DNA of 64,000 nucleotides. Source: Myotis daubentonii. Taxonomy: Eukaryota > Chordata > Mammalia > Chiroptera > Vespertilionidae. The stretch spans positions 11,827,715 to 11,891,714 of the forward strand of contig NC_081844.1 in the NCBI RefSeq assembly GCF_963259705.1. Direction: 5' to 3'. The notes beneath the pieces were generated by a model. The model saw nothing but the letters and a program-made list of their open reading frames with translations. It ran no database searches and was not told the DNA's origin. Position numbers and translations under genes: made by a program. This document shows positions 1 to 11,554 of this stretch, piece by piece; positions within the stretch are counted from its first letter, which is position 1; each line of letters opens with the position of its first letter.

Positions 1-91
1 CCCTGCTTCCCTACATTGTCTCCCTCCACCCAGCTTGTGCCCCACTCCAGGCCTTCACCACCCTATAGTCTGTGTCCATAGGTAATGCATA

Positions 92-716
92 TCCTATATA
101 ATAAAATAGACTAAATGGCAGAACAACCAAACAACCAATCAAAGCGTGATATGCTAATAATATGCTAAGGCTGCTCAACTGCTCTCTATGACGTGCACTG
201 ACCACCAGGGGGCAGACAGTCAACTGGTCGACCAGTTGCTATGATGTGCACTGACCACCAGGGGACAGATGTTCCGACTGGTAGGTTAGCTTGCTGCTGG
301 GGTCTGGCCGATTGGATTGAGTGAGTTGGGCCGGACATGCCCTGGAGCCATCCCTTGGTCCCTTCCTGGCCCAATTGTGCACCGGTGGGGTCCCTCAGCC
401 TGGCCTGCACCCTCTCACAATCTGGGACCCCTCAGGGGATGTTGGAAAGCCGGTTTCAGCCTGATCCTACAGGCCACTCCCCTTGGAAGGGCGTCAGATG
501 CAGGGCTTATGGCTGGTGAGCGTTGCTGCGGCAGCGTGAGCCTCTACCTATCGGGACTGATTGGGCGTGAGCCTGCGGCAGGCACAGCAGGGCCAGGATA
601 AGTGGGAGCAGCAGGTAGGAGCTGCAGGCAATGTTGGAGTGCGGGTTTTGGCTTGATCCCTGCAGACCACCCAGAGGGACCCCACCCATACACAAATTCA
701 TGCACCAGGCCTCTAG
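92..716 (+). mobile_element. Non-autonomous Helitron (HeliBat type) 1
   Basis: The element starts with TC in 'tcctatataataaaa', lies between host A and T, and ends with a small hairpin followed by 'caggcctctag' (CTAG at 713-716). These are the HeliBat termini. It carries two copies of a 'gaccaccaggggacagatg'-like block. There is no Rep/helicase coding sequence, so it was moved by proteins supplied in trans. It abuts Helitron 2 with no host base between them. Confidence 0.88.
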
Positions 717-1035
717 TCTTATATAATAAAACCATAATATGCAAATCGACCAAATGGTGGAACAACCAGTCCATATGATGTGCACTGACCACTTGGGGCA
801 GGCGCTCAAAGCAGGAGCTGCCCCCAGGTGGTCAGTGTAATTCGATGGGGGAGCGCGACTCAGCCAGAAGCCTGGCTGATGGCTGGTGAGTGCAGCGGTG
901 GTGGTGGGAACCTCTCCCGCCTCCAAGGCAGTGCTAAGGATCCCTGAGTTGTCCCGGACTGTGAGAGGGTGCAGGCTGGGTTGAGGGAACCCCCCTCCCC
1001 TTCCATTGCACGAATGTCATGCAAGGGGCCTCTAG
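717..1035 (+). mobile_element. Non-autonomous Helitron 2, tandem with Helitron 1
   Basis: It starts with TC in 'tcttatataataaaa' directly after CTAG of Helitron 1 and ends at CTAG 1032-1035, followed by the host T. The 'atatgcaaat' block and the 'gcactgaccacttgggg' block are family hallmarks. Head-to-tail joining suggests the pair was mobilised or replicated together. Confidence 0.88.
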
Positions 1036-2702
1036 TATGTAAATAAAATCTTTGGTCAAGCTCTTCCCCCACCCTTCCCTCTGAGATTCATCAGTCTGTT
1101 CCATGTTTTCATGTGTCTGGTTCTATTTTATTCATCTGTTATGTTGTTCATTACATTCCTTGTTAATTTGATTTTTAGATTCAATTGCTGATAGATATGT
1201 ATTTATTGCCATTTTATTGTTCACATTTTTGATCTTCTTCTTCTTCCTCTTCTTAAAGAATACCCAGCATTTCATGTAATACTGGTTTGGTGGTGATGAA
1301 CTCCTTTAGTTTTTTCTAGTCTGTGAAGCTCCTTATCTGACCTTCAATTCTAAATGATAGCTTTGCTGGGTAGAGTAATCTTTGTTGTAGGTCCTTTCTA
1401 TTCCTCACTTTGAATATTTCTTGGCACTTCCTCTGGCCTGTAAAGTTTCTGTTGAGAAATCAGCTGACAGTTGTATGGGTGCTCCCTTGTAAGTAACAAA
1501 CTGCTTGCCTCTTGCTGCATTTAAGATTCTATCTTTGTCTTTAACCGTTGGCATTTTATTGTGGTGTGTCTTGGTGTGGGCCTCCTTGGGTTGCTCTTGT
1601 TTGGGACTCTTCTCTTTTGGTCTTGTAAGTCCCTTTCTTTCACCAGTTAGGGGAAGTTTTGGGTCATTATTTCTTCAAATAGGTTTTCAATATCTTGCTC
1701 TCTCTCTTCTCCTTCTGGCACCCCCATAATGTGAATGTTGGTACATTTGAAGTCCCAGAGGCTCTTCAAACTATCTTCCTATTTTTGGATTCTTTTTGCT
1801 CTTCTGATTTTTTTCTTTTTTTGCTTCCTCATATTCCAAATCGTTGATTTGATTCCTAGAATCCTCTCCTCTGCTGCTGAATCCCTGTAAATTATTCTTT
1901 ATTTCAGTTAGTGTATGCTTAATTTCTGACTGATCCCTTTTCAGGTCTTTAAATTCTCACTAAGGTCCTTGAAAGTCTCATGAAGATCCTTGAGTAACTT
2001 TATAACCATGGCTTTGAACTCTGTATCCAGTAGTTTGCTTGCTTCCATTTCTTTCATTTGTGACATGTTTCTTTATCTCTGCATTTTGGCTACTTCCCTG
2101 TGTTTGTTTCTATGTATTAGGTAGAGCTGCTATGTCTTCTGGAATTGGTAGAGTGGCCTGTGTAGTAGGTGACGTGTAGGGCCCAGTGGCTCAACCTCCC
2201 CAGTCTGTTCTGGCCCACTGTTCACTCTACCCTGGTCATTCCCTGAGACCCCACCACATCCAATTTGCAGCCCCACCCAAGCTGTTTGCAGCAGCTTTTC
2301 CATATGAATGACCTGTCCATGCTCAGGCTTGAGACTTTCTTATTTTATTTTATTTTTATTGTTTAAAGTATTACAAATAGCAGTACAAATGTCTTCTTTT
2401 CCTGACCTCCCCCTGGCCTCCCCTAACCCCCAGCACATGCTCTCACCTCCGCCCCACCAGTGTCTGTGTTCATTGGTTATCCTTTTATGCATGCATACAT
2501 ACATTGATCTCTTATCCTTCCCTTCATGACCCTCCCCTGCCTTCCCGCAGTAATTTCACAGTCTGTTTGATGCTTCTTTGTCTCTGTATCTATTTCTATT
2601 CATCAGTTTATGATGTTCATTATATTCCATAAATGAGTGAGATCATGTGATATTTATCTTTCCCTGACTGGCTTATTTCACCTAGCATAATGCTTTCCAG
2701 TT

Positions 2703-5545
2703 CTATGCATGCAGTTGCAAATGGTAAGAATTTCTTTTCTTTTTTTTTTTTTTTCTTACAGCAGCATAGTATTCCATTGTGTAGATGTACCACAGCTTTC
2801 TAATCCACTCATCTGCTGATGCACATTTAGGCTGTTGCCAAGTCTTAGCTATTGTACAATGTGCTGCTATGAATATAGGGGTGCATATATCCTTTCTGAT
2901 TGTTTCTGTTTTCTTGGGATATATACCTAGGAGTGGGATTACTGGGTCAAATGGAAGTTCCATTTTTAGTTTTTTGAGGAAATTCCATAATGTTTTCCAC
3001 AGTGGCTGCACCAGTCTGCATTCCCACCAGCAGTGCATGAAGGTTCCTTTTTCTCTGCATCCTCTCTAGCACTTGTCGTTTGTTGATTTGTTGATGATAG
3101 CCAGTCTGACAGGTGTGAGATGGTACCTCATTGTTGGTTTGATTTGTATCTCTCAGATGATTAGTGACTTTGAACATGTTTTTATATGTCTCCTGGCCTT
3201 CTGTATGTCCTCTTTCAGAAAATGTCTATTTAGATCCTTTGCCCATTTTTTGATTGGATTGTTTATCTTCTTTTTGTTAAATTGTAAGAATTCACTATAA
3301 ATTTTGGAGATTAAACCCTTATCTGAAATATCATTGGCAAATATGTTCTCCCATGCAGTGGGCTTTCTTGTTGTTTTGTTGATGGATTCTTTTGCTGTGC
3401 AGAAGCTTTTTATTTTGATGTAGTCCCATTTGTTTATTTTCTCCTTAGCCTCTAGGAGCTGTTTTGGTAAAGATATTCCTACCACAAATGTCTGCTATTT
3501 TGGTGCCTATGTCTTCTCAGATTTTTATGGTTTCCCATTTTACATTTAAGTCCTTTATCAATTTTGAGTTTATTTTTGTGTATGGTGTAAGTTGGTGGTC
3601 TAGTTTCATTTTTTTTTTCAGTATCTGTCCAATTTTCCTAACACCATTTATTCAAGAGACTGTCTTGACTCCATTGTATGCTCTTGGTGTCCTTTGTCAA
3701 ATATTAATTGAGCATAATAGCTTGTGTCGATTTCTGGGTTCTCTGTCTGTTCTTGTTCCAGTACCAGGCAGTTTTGAGAACAGTGGCTTTTTAGTATAGC
3801 TTGATATCTGGTATCGTAATCACTCCAACTTTGTTCTTTTTTTCTCAAGATTGCTGAAGCTATTTGGGGTCTTTCCTATTCCAGATGAATTTTTGAGAGT
3901 TTATTCTAGGTCTGTGAAGTATTTTAATGGGGATTGCATTGAAGTTATAGATTGCTTTGGGTAGTGTGGACATTTTAATGATGTTGATTCTACCAGTCCA
4001 TGAACATGGTATATTCTTCCATTTGTTTATGTCTTCCTCTATCTCTTTTTTCAATGTCCTGTAATTTTCTGAGTTCTTGTCCTTTACTTCCTTGGTTAAA
4101 TTAATTCCTAGGTATCTTAACTTTTGTTTGTTGCAATGGTAAATGGGATTGTTTTTTAGTTTCTCTTTCTTTAAATTCAATATTGGTTATAAAAAAAGCC
4201 ATGGACTTCTGGGTGTTAATTTTGTATACTGCTACATTGCCAAATTCATTTATTAAGTCTAGTAGTTTTTTAATGGAGTCTTTAGGGTTTTCTATGTACA
4301 CTATCATGTCGTTTGCAAATAATAACAATTTTACTTCTTCTTTTACAATTTGGATGCCTTTTATTTCTTCTTATTGTCTGATTGCCATGGCCAGTACCTC
4401 CAGTACTATGTTGAACAGGAGTGGTAAGAGTGGGTATCCCTGTCTTGTTCCTGTTCTTAGGGGAAATGGTTTTAGTTTTTGCCATTGAGTATGATGTTGG
4501 CTGTAGGTTTGTCACATATGGCTTTTATTATGTTGAGGTATTTCCACCTTTCTGAGAGTTTTTATCAAGAAAGGGTGTTGAATTTTGTCAAATGCTTTTT
4601 CTGTATCAATGTATAAGATTATGTGGTTTTTATCTCTCAATTTGTTTATCTGGTGTATCACATTTATTGATTTGCAGATATTGTACCATCCTTGCATCCC
4701 CAGAATAAATCCCACTTGGTCATGGTGTATGATCTTTCTAATGTAATGCTGGATTCTATTTGCTAGAATTTTGTTGAGGATTTTGGCGTTTATGTTCATG
4801 AGGGATATTGGCCTGTAATTCTCTTTCATTGTATTGTCTTTATCTGTTTTTTGGACTAGGGTAATTCCGGCTCATAGAAAGAGCTTGGAAGTGTTCCTTC
4901 CTCTTGATTTTTTTTTAATAATCTGAGGAAGATAGGTTTTATGTCTTCTTTGAATGCTTGATAAAACTCTCCTGTGAAGCCATCTGGTCCAGGACTTTTG
5001 TTTGTTGGAAGTTTTCTGATTATTGCTTCAATTTCCTCCATAGTTATCAGCCTATTCAGATTTTTTTTTATTCTTTCTGGTTGAGTTTTGGAAGGTTACA
5101 TTTTTCTAGGAATATGTACATTTCTTCTAGGTTGGCCAGTTTGTTGGAATAGAGTTGTTCATAGTATTTTTTTTTTAATGATTCTTCATATTTCTGTGGG
5201 GTCTGTTGTTATTTTGCCTCTTTCATTTCCGATTTTGTTCATTTGGGTCCTCTCTCTTTGCTTCTTGGTGAGCCTGGCTAGAAGTTCATCAATCTTGTTT
5301 ATCCTTTCAAAGAAACAGCTCTTGGTTTTATTGAACTTTTGTATTGTTTTTGGGTGTTTTTTTTGTGTGTGTGTGTGTGTGTGTGTGCGTGTGTGTGTTG
5401 TGTTGTGTTTTGTTTGTTTTTTGTTTCTATGTCATTTATTTTCACTTTGATCTTTATTATTTCCTTGCTTCTGCTTCCTCTGGGCTTTTCTTGTTGCTTT
5501 CTTTCTAGTTCTTTAAGTTGTAGGGTTACATAATTTATTACCATT
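2703..5545 (-). pseudogene. L1 ORF2 remnant: reverse transcriptase and C-terminal domain
   Basis: ORF2p is the endonuclease/reverse transcriptase of L1. Minus-strand pieces in shifting frames carry the RT fingers motif '[13 protein letters not shown]' (about 4985), '[19 protein letters not shown]' (about 4810), the catalytic 'DTEKAFDK' block (about 4600), and the Cys-rich C-terminal '[19 protein letters not shown]' (about 3030). The FADD active-site box reads FAND (Asn codon at 4311-4313). At least six frame changes or stops separate the pieces, so no polymerase can be made. Confidence 0.88.
5364..5400 (+). repeat. (GT)n microsatellite
   Basis: About 18 GT units interrupted once by GC. It lies inside the antisense L1 ORF2 relic, so it expanded after insertion. 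The CVCVCV-type reading frames across it are artefacts. Confidence 0.95.
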
Positions 5546-5639
5546 TTTTCTTGTTTTTTTGAGGTAGGCCTGTAGAGCTATGAACTTCCCTCTCAAGACT
5601 GCTTTCACTGTGTTCCAGTGGTATGTATAAGACTGATCT

Positions 5640-7364
5640 GTATATAAGCAGATACTCTGCCATTCCCAACAAATGGACTAAAGGTCTGGGTAAAAGGGGG
5701 TTTTCCTAGCCTGGCCTGTTAAGATTGCTTCAGAGTAGATGACTTTTGGCCCCCAAAAGTCCAATAGCTTTCACTTGTACAACATCAGGTTGTGTAGAAG
5801 CTTAAATATTATTTTGATATAATCTGACTCTCTAAAATAATACTTAAAAGGCAGAATATCTCAGGATAAGGAGAAGAAGCTTTGGGGGTTAGACAGCCAC
5901 CGTCAACTCAGTAGTTATTGAATATAATGAATTGAATAGCAAAGAAGATGAATAAGCTCTAGAGATCTGCTGTGTACAACACGGCTCTTACAGTCAACAA
6001 TAACGTACTATTTAAAAATGTGTTAAAAAAGAAAAATGTTAGAGACATGTAATAACAATAAAACACATATAATTCAAAGGAAAGAAATGTGTTAAGAAGG
6101 CAGATCTCATGTTAAGTGCGTTTTCCATAATTAAAAAAAAAGAATAAGGGAAGAAAAATAGAAATGAATGAAGTAATGAAGAGGCCTGAGTCAGAGTCTC
6201 AGGTCTGGTACTGAGAGCTCTAGAATCTTGGAATAATAAGTAACTCTCATAGTTTCCATCTTCATTAGATTACTGAAGGATTAAATGGGATAAAAGCATG
6301 TAAAGCACTCAGTAAACCATATGGAAGTTCCCAATAATTACTGCGCTTTGAGATGATGGTCATTTTACCCATAGGTTCATAGACACTGCAAGAAAAGTAT
6401 TTACTACACTGTATTGTCAGCCAAGTTACAAAAAAATCTGGCTAGTGCCTTTTTCCTTTAGACTTGTGGCAAATATTCTCACACTAGATGGGGCCATGGC
6501 ACTGAGACTGTTGCAAAAGTTAAATGACACCAGTAAAGGGAAACTTGTCCCCTAGAACAAAAGACCAGCCTCAGTAAATTTGGAATTGCACCTTCACTAC
6601 AAATCAGTTCAAACAAAGGAAGGTTATTTGCTGTGTGCCATATCCAAGAATAAAAATAGATCTAAGACTTGGAAAATGAGAAATACGTTCACATTTTTTC
6701 ACTTTGAAACTGTTGCTTACTGCATTTGCATATAGTAGAACAAGCATCCTTTGTATTTAACTTGAAAAAAGGGTTGATTTGCCTCTAGAAAGATTATTAT
6801 TCTCAGAATTTCTTAGACACAGGAAAACCTAGAAGTTCTATAGGAACCTGTTTTCCCCTATGTTCTTCCTTCCCCCTTGTTGTGTCTTTAGATCCTCTGG
6901 GGTCACTGGTTAAAACTGAACATTCATCTGAAATAAAACTCACTGAACTGTTCTATCCTATTTTGAATTCATAGCTTGTTGCACTGCAGCAAGAAACAAG
7001 CTCATGTTTGAAAGGAAATGAGCAAACACAAAAATCTGGCTTCCTCCTGAGCTGAAGAGTTGGACAGGGCAGCCAGCTCAGCCAGCTCAGCCTCAGTCCC
7101 CAGCAGCTTAACTACTTGGCCTCTATCACACACACTGCAGTGTACATATGAGACTGGAAAACAGATTAAATGATGTCTGCAATTCATATAGAAAGAGGGT
7201 GTAGCAATTCCTTTCCCAAAGAGTAGCAATTCCACAGACCTAAAGCAATTTCTAGGAGCAGAAAAAAATAATGCACGCTCAAGATTTTGTTGCCAGTGTT
7301 TGAGGCTGGTGGGCATCTGCTGGTTTCCTCTCATTATTTACATATTTTCATGATTTGTGAGGAA
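5640..7364. other. No recognised gene or repeat
   Basis: AT-rich DNA without clear transposon ends, open frames of note or simple repeats. The short antisense frame around 7002-7334 has no recognisable domain. This is probably old unique or unrecognisably decayed sequence. Confidence 0.4.
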
Positions 7365-7725
7365 AGGCAATGCATCAATTCATATGTTAAGTCGCTAACC
7401 CCCAAAGTGACTATATTTAGAGATAAAGCCTTTAGGATATAAGGTAAATGAAGTCATGAAGGTGGGGTGCTGATCCAATAGGATCAGTACCCTCTTAGGC
7501 AGAGGCACCCAAGGGGGCTCTCTCCTGTTCCCAGGTGCATAAACAAAAGCTCACAGCAAGATGGCCTACAAGCTGAGAGAAGAGGCCTTAGAATGAAACC
7601 TACCTTACTAGCACCTTGATCTTGGTCTTCCGAGCTTCCAGAACTGTATGAGATAAATTTATGTTGTGTAAGCCATTCAGTTTGGGGTATTTTGTAATGG
7701 CAGCTCCAACAGACAAATATACCTT
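7365..7725 (+). mobile_element. MaLR-like LTR fragment
   Basis: It has the layout of MST/MLT1-type LTRs: 'ctaacccccaaagtgac', a 'tccagaactgt' block, 'taagccattcagtttgggg' and 'tattttgtaatggcagc'. It is diverged and has no coding sequence. The subfamily name is uncertain. Confidence 0.5.
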
Positions 7726-7910
7726 GTCAAAAGTAGGCAACTACTTTTTAGTTACAGATCATTATTACCAGGCAGGAATAAGAGCTCAGAATGACAAAAA
7801 TTCTCTATTTTTATCAGAAGATAGAAACCTAGATTTTTTACATGAAAAATTTCCTGGATTCTTAATGTTAGTAATTAATTCAAATTTTAAACACTAAAGA
7901 TAGGAAAAAA

Positions 7911-8048
7911 TGTATGTAAACTTCTTCATTGCAACATTATTTGTAAAAGTAAAATGTTTGAAATAACCTAAGTGTCCATCAACAAGGTTCTAGTTAAATA
8001 AATAGTGGAACATTTATGAATGGATTCAGAACTAATATACCCTTTATT
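7911..8048 (+). mobile_element. Old L1 3'-end fragment
   Basis: The 'aataacctaagtgtccatcaa' type block, followed by 'aataaatagtggaacat', is the classic end of L1 ORF2. It is heavily decayed. Confidence 0.55.
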
Positions 8049-8057
8049 AACAAATGT

Positions 8058-8290
8058 CTGTTTGTTTGTTTGTTTTTAAAATATATTTTATTGATTTTTC
8101 ACAGAGAGGAAGGGAGAGAGATAGAAAGTTAGAAACACCGATGAGAGAGAAACATCGATCAGCTGCCTCCTGCACATCTCCAACTGGGGATGTGCCCGCA
8201 ACCCAGGTACATGCCCTTGACCGGAATTGAACCTGGGACCTTTCAGTCCGCAGGCCGATGCTCTATCCACTGAGCCAAACCAGTTTCGGC
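8058..8290 (-). mobile_element. Ves SINE 1
   Basis: tRNA-derived SINE in antisense: the head at the right end ('gagccaaaccagtttcggc') is followed by B-box, CT-rich and A-rich tail. A 9-bp TSD 'aacaaatgt' flanks it (8049-8057 and 8291-8299). It is moved by L1 machinery. Confidence 0.93.
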
Positions 8291-8409
8291 AACAAATGTT
8301 TTATAATGCCCCCTTGTAATTAAATCTGTTAATACTGTAACTGATCTCCAGATACAATAAAAATTGTAATTTTATCTTAACATTAATATTAAAATGATAT
8401 AATTTGCAA

Positions 8410-8871
8410 TCCTATATAATAAAGCAGTAATATGCAAATTGACCATCACTCCAACACACAAGATGGCCGCCCCCATGTGGACACAAGATGGCCAACAGGG
8501 GAGGGCAGTTGTGGGCAATCAGGCTAGCAGAGGAGGGCAGTTGAGGGGAACCAGGCCTGCAGGGGGGGCAGTTGGGGGGAACAGGCCTGCAGGGAGGGCA
8601 GTTGAAGGAGACCAGGATGGCAGAGGAGGGCAGTTAGGGGCAATCGGGCCAGCAGGGGAGCAGTTAGGCATTGATCAGGCTGGCAGGGGAGTGGTTAGGG
8701 GGTGATCAGGCTGGCAGGCAGAAGCAGTTAGGAGCAATCAGGCAGGCAGGCAGGCGAGTAGTTGGGAGCCAGCTGTCCTGGATTGTGAGAGGGATCCCAG
8801 ATTGGAGAGGGTGCAGGCTGGGCTGAGCGATACCCCCTGCCATGCACAAATTTCGTGCACCGGGCCTCTAG
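8410..8871 (+). mobile_element. Non-autonomous Helitron 3 with internal minisatellite
   Basis: TC start in 'tcctatataataaagcag', and an end hairpin 'gcacaaatttcgtgc' followed by CTAG 8868-8871. The middle (about 8500-8760) consists of degenerate ~30-bp units built around 'gggcagttaggggcaatc' and 'ggctggcaggg'. The 88-residue Gly-rich reading frame across it is a minisatellite artefact. It is followed directly by Helitron 4. Confidence 0.88.
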
Positions 8872-9373
8872 TGTATATATATATATAAAAGGCTATGTGA
8901 CCATATTACTGTCTGACCAGTAGCTATGATGCACAATGACCAACAGAGGGCAGACGCTCCAACCGGACCACCAGGGGGCAGATGCTCAACACAGATGCTG
9001 CCGAGCTGTGATGACTTGGAAGCAGCGGTTCTTAGGTGATACACCCCAGAACCAGAGAGGAGGGAGCTCAATTCTGGGGTGCATCACTTGAGAACTGCCC
9101 TCTCGCAATCCGGGACACCTTGGGGGTTGGCAGACAGCCAGTTTTGGCCCAATTTCCCAGGCCAGGCCAAGGGACCCCACCTGCTGGAGGGACCCTGCTC
9201 ACTCCGCAGATGCCCTTTGAGCCATGGCACCACCCCAGGTGCGGCTGGCTGGGGAGGGACCTCGGGAGGTTGGTTCCAAGGCATGTCAGGCCCATCTCAC
9301 CCAGTCCCACCCGCCAGCCACCTTATAATTAATTTCCTTTCAATGTGCACAAATCCATGCACCGGGGCACTAG
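8872..9373 (+). mobile_element. Non-autonomous Helitron 4, tandem with Helitron 3
   Basis: It begins 'tgtatatatatatataaaag' (first bases off consensus) right after CTAG of Helitron 3 and ends at CTAG 9370-9373. Its 3' part ('attaatttcctttcaatg') is shared with Helitron 15, so the two are one subfamily. Confidence 0.82.
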
Positions 9374-9520
9374 TTAATTATAAAATACATATTTCAATGT
9401 ATAAATTTTCACAACTACTCTAGATGATATTACAACATACCTATCCATAGAACCACTGTGAATACAAGAACTACAAAGGCAGACCAATATAGCATATTGC
9501 ATTAAAAATGTTGTGAAGAC

Positions 9521-10265
9521 TTGTCAGAATGGGTATCATCAACAAATCAACAAACAAGTGCTGGTGAGAATGTGAAGAAAATTGAACCTTCTTGCACTGC
9601 TGGTGGGAATGCGGACTGGTGAATCTACTGTGGAAAACAGTATGGAATTTCCTCAAAAAATTAAACATGAAAATTCCATTTGACCCAGTAATTCCACTTC
9701 TAGGAATATATCCCAATAAAACAGAAACACCAATCAGAAAGGATATATGCACTCCTACGGTCATAGCAGCACAATGTATAATAGCTAAGATTTGGAAGCA
9801 GCCTAAGTGCCCATCAGCAGATGAGTGGATTAGAAAACTGTGGTACATCTACACGATGCAATACTATGCTGCTGTAAAAAAGAAAGAATTCTTACCATTT
9901 GCAACAGCATGGATGGACCTGGAGAGCATTATGCTAAGTGAAATAAGCCAGTCAGAGAAAGACAAATATCATATAATCTCACTCATTTGTGGAATATAAT
10001 GAACAACATAAACTAATGAACAAAAATAGAACCAGAGTCATAGAAGCATTGAACAGACTGTCCAACCTATGAGAGAAGGTGGAGGATGGGGTTGGGGTAA
10101 GAGATCCACCAAAGGACTTATTATGCATGCGTATGAGTATAACCAATGGACAGAGACAGGGGTTTGAGGGCATGTGCTGAGGGGTGGGGGCAGTCGGGGA
10201 GAGGTCAATGGAGGAAAAATGAGACTTATGTAATGCTTTAAACAATTAAGAATTTAAATTAAAAA
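9521..10265 (+). mobile_element. 5'-truncated L1 (copy B) with 11-bp TSD
   Basis: Sense L1 3' end of 745 bp carrying the last ~135 codons of ORF2 in one open stretch (9592-9999: 'MHCWWECGLV...', '[14 protein letters not shown]'), then a 3' UTR and an A-rich tail. TSD 'gttgtgaagac' at 9510-9520 and 10266-10276. No RT domain is present. The intact C-terminal stretch and clear TSD suggest moderate age. Confidence 0.92.
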
Positions 10266-10569
10266 GTTGTGAAGACAGCGATGTACATGTTACTCTCAAT
10301 TTCCACAATCTGGTCATTTCACTGCAAAATACATTTTATGTTTCTAGATAAACTGGAATCAATTTTAAGATTGGATAATAATAAATAATTCTATGACTGT
10401 CCAGTGGTGTTTTGAAGAAGTTATATAGCACATTGGGAAAATATTCACCAGGTTGTATATTGCAGCATGTCTAACATGCCCACTAAATGTGAGCAGTACC
10501 CCCATTCTCTGTGTCAACCAAAAACCCCTCTACAGATTTCCCATACGCTTCCTAGAAGTGGGCAGCTTG

Positions 10570-10916
10570 GAGTACTACAGACTGAATGTTTGTGTCCCCA
10601 AATTCATTTGTTGAAGCCCTAACCCCCAATGCAATATTTTGTAGGTAATTAGGCTGTGAAGGTGGAGCCCTTATGATGGGATTAGCACCCTTATCAGAAG
10701 AGACACAGACTGCTTTTCTCCTCTCTCTCCACCATGTGAGGACAGAGCAAGAAGGCAGCCATCTGCAAACCAGAAAGAGGGCCCTTATCAGATATGGAAA
10801 CTGCCATCACCTGATCTTGGATGTCTCAGCCTCCAGAACTGTGAGAAATAAATGTTTCTGTTTAAGCCATTCAGTCTATGATATTTTGTTATAGTAACCC
10901 AAGCTGACGAAGACAT
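10570..10916 (+). mobile_element. MaLR-like LTR
   Basis: Contains 'gtgtccccaaattcatttg', 'ccaccatgtgaggacagag', 'agaactgtgagaaataaat' (poly-A signal) and ends 'tgacgaagaca'. This is the MST/MLT1 LTR pattern. It is not coding, although one frame of 73 codons is open by chance. Confidence 0.55.
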
Positions 10917-11308
10917 TGAGAATTATCGGACTACACCATTTCTCTTCCTGCTCTTTAACATGTAATAAATGTATAGAAATGATTTCAGTGCACAGGTAAC
11001 TAGTAATACCTAGTCCATGTTCACAGTAAATTCAGTGCCGAGTGAAGTGAAGATTTTGTGAGATATGAGGTCTCAGGAAAAATGAAAGACCACATGTGGG
11101 ACAGAGAATATGAAATCAATCATGGGGTAAAAAATTATTTTGTCATCCCTAATTATTAGTTGCTTAAAAAAAACCCACAACACAACAAAAAATTTCAGGT
11201 GCAATGACTGAGCTCACAACTAGATGATCTCATCTCAAGATTGCTGTTTGCATTTCCCCTATTCCCTCATGTATGTGATGGCTAATGTGCTCTAAAAATA
11301 TGTCACCT

Positions 11309-11554
11309 GCCTTAGCCAGCTTGGCTAAATGGATAGAGTGTCAACCTGCAGACTGAAGGGTTCCAGGTTTGATTCCGGTCAAGGGCATGTACTTCAGTTG
11401 CAGGCTCTTCCCCAGCCCAGGCCCCGGTCAGGACATGTGCAGGAGGTAACCAATCGATGTTCCTCTCACATCAATATTTCTCTCTTTCTTTCCCTCTCTC
11501 TTCCACTCTCTCTAAAAATCAACGGAAAAATATCCTCCGGTGAAGATAAAATAA
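11309..11554 (+). mobile_element. Ves SINE 2
   Basis: Sense orientation: tRNA-like head 'gccttagccagcttggct', degenerate B box 'ggtttgattcc', CT-rich middle and A-rich end. Diverged copy. Confidence 0.9.

Larger units (their letters stand above)
1..2337 (-). mobile_element. HAL1 (half-LINE) copy A, antisense, split by two Helitrons
   Basis: HAL1 is an L1 relative that encodes only an ORF1-like RNA-binding protein and depends on L1 ORF2p. Read on the minus strand, the copy runs from a 5' part near 2337 through decayed ORF1 (about 2070-1255) into a pyrimidine-rich 3' UTR that continues to base 1. The ORF1 end (around 1255, with the 'cttcttcctcttcttaaag' stretch) matches the three other HAL1 copies of the window. 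Bases 92-1035 are inserted Helitrons: deleting them joins 'aatgcata' to 'tatgtaaat' and restores a continuous 3' UTR. ORF1 has no long open frame left. The 5' limit is set by the tail of the next L1. The 3' end lies outside the window. Confidence 0.7.
2338..5627 (-). mobile_element. 5'-truncated L1, antisense (copy A)
   Basis: On the minus strand this holds the part of ORF2 from the endonuclease/RT linker to the C-terminus, a short 3' UTR and an A-rich tail (the T-rich run at 2338-2365). The 5' break near 5627 lies just upstream of the RT domain, so endonuclease is absent. Truncation at this point is typical of incomplete target-primed reverse transcription. It adjoins the 5' end of HAL1 copy A. 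Confidence 0.9.

Noticed and set aside
5088..5450. 120-codon hydrophobic frame on the plus strand
   Set aside because: Antisense shadow of the L1 ORF2 relic plus a GT microsatellite.
8439..8705. 88-codon Gly-rich frame
   Set aside because: Lies wholly inside a Helitron minisatellite.
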